From assembly GCA_046155815.1 (NCBI GenBank), contig JBJXFY010000411.1, positions 1-10,044 on the forward strand: 10,044 bases of DNA, given 5' to 3'. The notes under the pieces were generated by a model. The model had not been told where the DNA came from and did no database searches. It saw only the letters and a list, made by a program, of their open reading frames with translations. This DNA comes from JBJXFY01 sp046155815 (GTDB lineage Bacteria > Verrucomicrobiota > Verrucomicrobiia > Limisphaerales > CAIMTB01). Below are positions 5,950 to 10,044 of the stretch, one piece after another (position 1 is the first letter of the stretch; every line of letters begins with the position of its first letter). A program made the translations under genes and the position numbers.

Positions 5950-7317
5950 TCAGTCGTACCGCAGCGCCTGGATGGGATGGAGCTTGGCGGCCTTGAAGGC
6001 GGGGATCAGCGCGGCCGCGACGCCGACCGCCACGCTGAACGCGACGGCGACCAGCAGGGGTGCGGCGGTGATGACCGGAGCGTTGGCGCCGGGCGAGACG
6101 GTCTCCAGGATCCGCACGAGGCCGAAGGACGCCGCGACGCCCGCCACGCCACCAAGGGTGGAGATCACGACGCCCTCGACGAGCACCTGGATGAAGATCA
6201 CGCCCGGCGAGGCGCCGAGGGCCTTGCAGGTGCCGATCTCGCGGATGCGCTCGTTGATGCTGGCGAGCATGATGTTCATGATGCCGATGCCGCCCACGAG
6301 GAGGCTGAGGCCGGCGATGATGCCGCCGCTGATGCGGGCGTTGCGGATGCGCTGGTTGATGTCGGCGACGCGGTTTTCCTGCGTCTCAAACTCGAAGTCC
6401 TGGATGCCCCGATGGGTCATGAGCAGGACGTTCCGGGCCTGTGCCAACGCGGCGTCCAGCTCCGCGATGTCGCGGACCTTGATGTCGATGTCCGACAGCT
6501 TCGGCTCAGGCAGCCCGCCGGCGCCGGAAGCGGAGCGGAACTTCACCCAGGCGGTGGTGAGGGGCATGTACACGACGTTGTTCTTGCGCCAGAAGGCGTC
6601 CCAATTGCGGGAGCCCCAGCCGCGCGCGCGCTGCACGCCGCCGGCCGCGGCATTGGTCGCCTGGGCGCTCTCCCGGCGGGCGAGTTCCTTCCGACGCGCG
6701 GCCTGCTCGCTCTCGTAGTGCCGGAACATGCCCACGATGGTGAAGGGCTGGCCGCGGATGTTGATGACTTCGCCGATGGGGACGATCTCCTCGCCCGCCT
6801 CGTCCGGGCTGCCGAAGAGCTCGTCGCGGATGCCGGTGCCGATGACGCACACGCTGTGGGCGTGCTCCTCGTCCAGTTCGGTCAGGAAGCGCCCGTGGGC
6901 GACCTCGTACAGGTTCATCTCGAGGACGGCGGGCCACACGCCGACAACCTCGGAGGGGTAATGGTCCTTGCCGCGGCGCGAGACGACGGCGCCGCCGACG
7001 GACATTTCCGGGGAGACGACGGAAAGCTTGGGGGCGTTGGCGAGGAGCGCGTACACGTCGTTCAGCGTGCGTCCGGGCGCCTGGTCGCGCAGGTGCTCCT
7101 GCTCCGGCGGGACCTCCTCCTCCTCGATCCGGACCTTGTTCAGGCCGCCCATGGCGATCATCGCCTCCTTGAGGCCGTTCTCCATGCCCTTGGTGATGGC
7201 CGCCATGGCGACGAGGCTCGAGACTCCGAGGACGATGCCGAGCATGGTCAGGAGGGAGCGGAACTTGTGGGCCCACACCTCCTTCAGCCCGATGAGCGTG
7301 GCGATGAACAGGTTCAT
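5950..7317 (-). CDS. MacB/FtsX-type ABC transporter permease, second of a tandem pair
   Basis: The protein has 455 residues and is a paralogue of the upstream permease. N-terminal FRSLLTMLGIVLGVSSLVAM (19-38) is the first membrane segment. Residues 45-325 are a MacB-like periplasmic domain. FtsX-type segments follow at about 329-352 (with GGIGIMNIMLASINERIREIG), 374-402 and 416-440. It ends AAKLHPIQALRYD, matching the family's typical 'P...ALRxE' end. It lacks the ATPase domain found in full-length MacB. The segment after the third conserved part, EIGTCKALGAS, has TC where its paralogue and most members have LR. Residues 205-235 hold a charged, Ala/Gly-rich insertion (QAARRKELARRES...RARGWG). 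ATG 7317 overlaps the upstream TGA as ATGA, so the two are probably translated together. The transported substrate is unknown: a macrolide-like drug, peptide, lipoprotein or glycolipid are all possible. Confidence 0.9.
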   Translation of the reverse strand: MNLFIATLIGLKEVWAHKFRSLLTMLGIVLGVSSLVAMAAITKGMENGLKEAMIAMGGLNKVRIEEEEVPPEQEHLRDQAPGRTLNDVYALLANAPKLSVVSPEMSVGGAVVSRRGKDHYPSEVVGVWPAVLEMNLYEVAHGRFLTELDEEHAHSVCVIGTGIRDELFGSPDEAGEEIVPIGEVINIRGQPFTIVGMFRHYESEQAARRKELARRESAQATNAAAGGVQRARGWGSRNWDAFWRKNNVVYMPLTTAWVKFRSASGAGGLPEPKLSDIDIKVRDIAELDAALAQARNVLLMTHRGIQDFEFETQENRVADINQRIRNARISGGIIAGLSLLVGGIGIMNIMLASINERIREIGTCKALGASPGVIFIQVLVEGVVISTLGGVAGVAASFGLVRILETVSPGANAPVITAAPLLVAVAFSVAVGVAAALIPAFKAAKLHPIQALRYD

Positions 7318-8708
7318 TCGTAGCGCAGCGCCTCGATGGGGTTGAGCCGCGAGGCCTTGAAGGCGGGGTAAAGCCCGGCCAGCACCCCGATGCCGACGCT
7401 GAAGGCGAAGGCTGCGGCCATCGCGGTCGCCGTGATCACCGGCGCGTTGTCCGTGGGTGTGAAGCCGGCGATGAGCTGCACCAGCCCCCACGAGGCCGCG
7501 AGGCCCACCAGCCCGCCGAGGATGGCGATGACCGTGCTCTCGATCAGGATCTGGATGAACACCGCGGCGGTGGACGCGCCGATGGCCTTGCGCAGGCCGA
7601 TCTCGCGCACGCGCTCCGAGATGCTCGCGAGCATGATGTTCATGATGCCGATGCCCCCCACGATCAGGCTGATGGCCGCAATGATGCCGCCGCTGAGCCG
7701 GGCGTTGCGGATGAAGCCGGTGATCTCCTGCGCCCAGTCCTCCTGCGTGCGGAAGGTGAAGTCCTCGATCCCGCGGTGCGTGAGCATCATGACGTTGCGC
7801 GCCTGCTGCAGCGCGGGCTCGAGCAGGTCCACCGAGGGGATCCGCGCGTGCAGCACGGACAGGCGCGGGTCGGCGACGCCGTTGGTGCCGATGCCGGAGC
7901 GGAACTTGAGCATCATGGTCTGGAGCGGGATGAGCACCGTGTTGTTCTTCATCCGGAAGATGAAACCGCCCGGACCGCGTCCGCCCCAGCCCCGGCTGCG
8001 GGGCGTGCCGGGGGCCGCGTTCGTGCCCGCCTGCGCCGCCTGCTGCCGCTGGAACTCCCGCTCGCGCCGCGCCTGCTCGCTCTCATAGTGGCCCAGCAGC
8101 CCGATGATCGTGAAGTTCTGCCCGTTGATCGCAATCGTCTCGCCAATGGGGATGATCTCCTCGCCCGTGTCCTCCGGGCTGCCGAAGAGCTCGTCGCGGA
8201 TGCCCGTGCCGATCACGCACACGCTGCGGGCCAGTTCATCATCCAGCCGGGTGAACATGCGCCCGTGGGCGACATGGTGTTCGTTCAGTTCAAGGTAGTC
8301 CGGCCAGGTGCCGGCGAGGATCGAGGCGCGGGTATTCTTGCCGCCGCGGCTGAGGACGGCGGAGTTTCCGGACCAGCGCGTGATCTCATAGGCCGGCACG
8401 ATCCCGGCGCCCAGCAGCGGCGCGTTGGCCTCCAGCGCCTGGACATCGCCCAGCGTGATGCCGGGTGCCTGGTCCGCGAGGTGGCGCTGGTAAACGGGCA
8501 GCTCCTGCTGCGGCTCGATGCGGATCTTCTCCAGGCCGCCCACCGCCACGAGCGCCTCCTTCATGCCCAGCTCCATGCCCTTCACCAGCGCGGACATCGC
8601 GACCAGGCTGGAGACGCCAAGGATGATCCCCAGCATCGTGAGCAGGGAGCGGTACTTGTGCGCCCAGATCTCCTTCAGCCCGGTGCTGATGGTGTTCCAG
8701 AGGTTCAT
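7314..8708 (-). CDS. MacB/FtsX-type ABC transporter permease, first of a tandem pair
   Basis: The protein has 464 residues. The order is: YRSLLTMLGIILGVSSLVAM (19-38) as first membrane helix; a MacB periplasmic core domain at about 45-330; then FtsX-type helices at about 338-360 (GGIIAAISLIVGGIGIMNIM), 383-415 and 428-448; ending KASRLNPIEALRYE. The cytoplasmic coupling segment SERVREIGLRKAIGAS (364-379) is canonical. Residues 209-250 contain a basic/Gln-rich then Gly/Arg-rich insertion (REREFQRQQAAQ...RGWGGRGPGG) also present in the paralogue. ATG 8708 is chosen because MNLW aligns with MNLF of the second permease; GTG 8720 is a longer in-frame alternative. No Shine-Dalgarno is seen. The two proteins share long identical runs (SVCVIGTGIRDELFGSP), pointing to a tandem duplication. 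They may form a heterodimer, but no ATPase or membrane-fusion gene is in the window. Confidence 0.9.
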   Translation of the reverse strand: MNLWNTISTGLKEIWAHKYRSLLTMLGIILGVSSLVAMSALVKGMELGMKEALVAVGGLEKIRIEPQQELPVYQRHLADQAPGITLGDVQALEANAPLLGAGIVPAYEITRWSGNSAVLSRGGKNTRASILAGTWPDYLELNEHHVAHGRMFTRLDDELARSVCVIGTGIRDELFGSPEDTGEEIIPIGETIAINGQNFTIIGLLGHYESEQARREREFQRQQAAQAGTNAAPGTPRSRGWGGRGPGGFIFRMKNNTVLIPLQTMMLKFRSGIGTNGVADPRLSVLHARIPSVDLLEPALQQARNVMMLTHRGIEDFTFRTQEDWAQEITGFIRNARLSGGIIAAISLIVGGIGIMNIMLASISERVREIGLRKAIGASTAAVFIQILIESTVIAILGGLVGLAASWGLVQLIAGFTPTDNAPVITATAMAAAFAFSVGIGVLAGLYPAFKASRLNPIEALRYE

Positions 8709-8780
8709 GGGGCGGTGCACGGCATCCCATGGAGACTGGAGGCGTTGGCGGAGAATTCAACCGCCCGAGTGGAATCGCCC

Positions 8781-8864
8781 CGTAGCGCAGCCATCCTGGC
8801 TGCGGGTGCCGCAGGATCCTGCCGCGGGCTGCGTTCGGTGGCCCGGCAGGATGCTTGCGCTACG
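8781..8864. repeat. REP-like extragenic palindrome upstream of the permease operon
   Basis: The outer arms CGTAGCGCAGCCATCCTGGC (8781-8800) and the reverse complement of 8845-8864 match at 17 of 20 positions. Between them is a perfect 12-bp palindrome GCAGGATCCTGC (8811-8822), which repeats the GCAGGAT core of the right arm. This nested design is that of a mobile or dispersed extragenic palindrome. I recall similar 'GTAGCGCAG...' palindromes in many copies in Verrucomicrobiota genomes, but cannot check this. It lies 73 bp before the first permease start, so it could alter that operon's leader or promoter. Confidence 0.65.
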
Positions 8865-9086
8865 TGGAGCCGGCGGCCCGCCGGTCCGCCATGCTCTTAC
8901 CTTCCCGCGCTGGCGGGTCTGGTTCCGGGCCATGAGGTGTCCTCGGGTCGGGATGCGGACGACAAATCCAACCGACCAGCCCGGCCGACCCTAAGGACGT
9001 GCTCCGCCTGCGGCCGCATTCAATCCGATGCGGCAACCCGCTGACAGGTAATCCACTGCGGAATCGCGGTGGCAGCCGGAGGCAGG
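8865..9086. other. gene-free stretch upstream of the permease operon
   Basis: I find no convincing gene here. Open frames exist in several registers but none has a recognisable domain. One small dyad, CCGCAT (9014-9019) with ATGCGG (9028-9033) around 8 bases, could be an operator or a chance hairpin. The promoter of the permease operon should lie here or nearer the start, but I cannot recognise -35/-10 boxes. Confidence 0.4.
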
Positions 9087-9380
9087 GTTGCGAGGCCACG
9101 CCATCGTCCTGCCTCGCCCGACGATGGCGTTGCATCGCCTGACAAGGCCGTTGTCTCCCACGACAACTCTTCTGCATGGCCTGACAAGTCCATTGCAGCG
9201 CGTGACAACTCTCCTGCATGGCGTGCAAGGAGGGGGGTCAGGCGTGCCAAGATCGTTGCATGGCCTGGAAACAGTGTTGGCAGGCGTGCAGAGCCTCTTT
9301 GCAGGCATGCAAAGGCTGTATCCGCGCGTGCCAGCAAGCCTGCACGCCGTGACCACGCGGTCACCAGGTCTCGCAGACTT
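9087..9380. repeat. degenerate 21-bp tandem repeat array, about 14 copies
   Basis: Units start every 21 bases at 9087, 9108, 9129, 9150, 9171, 9192, 9213, 9234, 9255, 9276, 9297, 9318, 9339 and 9360. The core is roughly TTGCATGGCcTGACAA, best preserved in units 9129, 9171, 9192, 9213 and 9255. Phase is kept exactly although bases differ widely. Adjacent units partly alternate between a CATGGCCTGACAAG form and a GCGTGACAACTC form, hinting at a 42-bp higher-order unit. Since 21 is a multiple of three, at least four reading frames stay open and read as heptads, for example TTLLHGL on plus, or LSGHAEE and CQAMQKS on minus. None has a recognisable domain, so I call it a repeat and not a gene. It fades into the flanks on both sides. 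Confidence 0.75.
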
Positions 9381-9653
9381 GTCTTCGGCCGCGCAGGGAT
9401 CCCCGTCCCCAGCGCGGAGACGGCCGGCTCGGCTCCGGGGCCTGTTGCGCGGCGTCGCGGCCGCGACTTCCAACTGGCGGCGCCCTTTGCCCTTGTCTCG
9501 CGGACTGCCTTCGGCTCGGGTCTTGGAAAAGCCATGAAGCGGGCCTTCGCCATCTGCCCGCCCGCCTCCGGGCACGGGACGGTTGCGGCGCGCCGGCGCC
9601 GCCCCGGCCGCCGTGCCCGGCCGTGTGGGGACGCCCCCAGCCGCGGCTGCGCC
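9381..9653. other. gene-poor stretch between the repeat array and the RHS fragment
   Basis: No recognisable gene is seen. A minus-strand frame from ATG 9553 to a stop at 9020 could encode a 177-residue Arg/Ala-rich protein that runs through the repeat array. It has no recognised domain and competes with other open frames, so I do not call it. A strong inverted repeat is annotated separately. Confidence 0.35.
9568..9620. repeat. 10-bp perfect inverted repeat with GC-palindromic interior
   Basis: CCGGGCACGG (9568-9577) and CCGTGCCCGG (9611-9620) are exact reverse complements 33 bases apart. The space between holds the nearly centred palindrome CGGCGCGCCG (9586-9595) and a further GGCGCC, so a cruciform or branched hairpin is possible. 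It ends about 34 bases before recognisable RHS sequence begins. It could mark a recombination junction or be a further extragenic palindrome. Confidence 0.45.
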
Positions 9654-10044
9654 GATGACTTCGCGCAGAACCTGAGCAGGCGCACCAGCAACGGTGCCGG
9701 CAGCACGGTGAGTGCCACGGTCAACGCCCTCAACCAGCTCACCAGCGGCCTCGGCTTCAGCGGCAGCCTGGCCTACGACCGGCGCGGGAACATGCTCACC
9801 CTCGGCAGCGCCGGCAGCGGCAAGGCCTTCGCCTACGACCACGAGAACCAGTGCACCACGGCGGGGTATTACAACGGCTACAACAAGAGCGACTTCGTCT
9901 ATGACGGGAGGCGCTGGCTGCGCCGGCGCCTGGACTACCAGTGGAACGGCAGCTCCTTCGCCTGGAGCTCCACGGGCGAGCGCGCCACATCTACGACGGG
10001 ATGCTGCTGGTGCAGCAGCGCACCAGCTCGGGCAATCCCACGGT
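9654..10044 (+). pseudogene. RHS/YD-repeat protein fragment, 5'-truncated and frameshifted, running off the window
   Basis: From about 9654 one plus frame reads DDFAQNLSRRTSNGAG, then VNALNQLT, LAYDRRGNMLTLGS, FAYDHENQ and FVYDGRRWLRRRLDY. These are successive YD repeats of an RHS-repeat protein near its core domain. The reading then breaks: RHIYDGMLLVQQRTSSGNP continues one register over, from 9983. A single missing base near 9982-9983 would restore STGERRHIYDGM. No start codon or N-terminal half is present; sequence upstream of about 9654 is unrelated and GC-rich. Full RHS proteins are large secreted toxins or surface polymorphic proteins, so this is a remnant of the 3' region. The true gene end is outside the window. 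A sequencing error at the frameshift would explain the break but not the missing 5' part. Confidence 0.75.

Noticed and set aside
4847..6718. A 623-codon plus-strand open frame across the flippase, the gap and the second permease.
   Set aside because: It crosses two real genes on opposite strands and a convergent gap with stem-loops; it has no recognisable domain.
7776..9044. A 422-codon plus-strand frame opposite the first permease and upstream gap.
   Set aside because: It is the antisense shadow of a conserved MacB permease and has no motif of its own.
9087..9380. The repeat array as a CRISPR.
   Set aside because: Units abut every 21 bp with no unique spacers, units are strongly diverged, and there are no cas genes.
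9020..9553. A possible 177-residue minus-strand protein with heptad repeats (LSGHAEE-like).
   Set aside because: Its heptads follow from the 21-bp DNA period, and at least three other frames are equally open. No domain, Shine-Dalgarno or codon bias singles it out.
8709..9653. A missing ABC ATPase or adaptor gene upstream of the permeases.
   Set aside because: No Walker A, signature or Walker B motif is found in any open frame here.

Overview
The window is GC-rich, densely coding bacterial chromosome. It most resembles Verrucomicrobiota. The grounds are a PEP-CTERM sorted surface protein with a WxGGxxxW...NW start, tandem MacB-type permeases, an extragenic palindrome of the 'GTAGCGCAG...GATGC...GCGCTAC' type, and an RHS fragment of a style I associate with that phylum. 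The phylum call rests on family knowledge and is not proven by the sequence.

Layout. (1) 1-1182, minus: a secreted beta-strand-rich protein whose C-terminal PEP-CTERM anchor runs to the window edge; no stop is seen. (2) 1250-2104, plus: an alpha/beta hydrolase, divergent from it. (3) 2163-2213: a long imperfect hairpin between convergent genes. (4) 2229-2726, minus: a SixA-type histidine phosphatase. (5) 2836-5738, plus: a tight three-gene operon of a 2-oxoglutarate/Fe(II) oxygenase, a CDP-alcohol phosphatidyltransferase with a degenerate nucleotidyltransferase-like N-terminal half, and a UPF0104/LPG-synthase-TM flippase-like membrane protein. The genes are separated by 3 bp and then overlap by 4 bp. 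(6) 5739-5949: a convergent gap with two strong stem-loops. (7) 5950-8708, minus: two paralogous MacB/FtsX-type ABC permeases overlapping by ATGA, with no ATPase or adaptor gene in view. (8) 8709-10044: a gene-poor tract with a REP-like palindrome (8781-8864), about 14 degenerate copies of a 21-bp tandem repeat (9087-9380), a 10-bp inverted repeat (9568-9620), and a 5'-truncated, frameshifted RHS fragment that leaves the window.

How the genes may work together. The operon at 2836-5738 is the best candidate for an undescribed system. Its order (soluble hydroxylase, phospholipid head-group transferase, membrane flippase-like protein) suggests synthesis, hydroxylation and transfer of an unusual membrane lipid. 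This is inference from families and gene spacing. The permease pair is probably half of an export or lipoprotein-handling ABC system whose ATPase lies elsewhere or was lost when the repeat-rich right flank formed.
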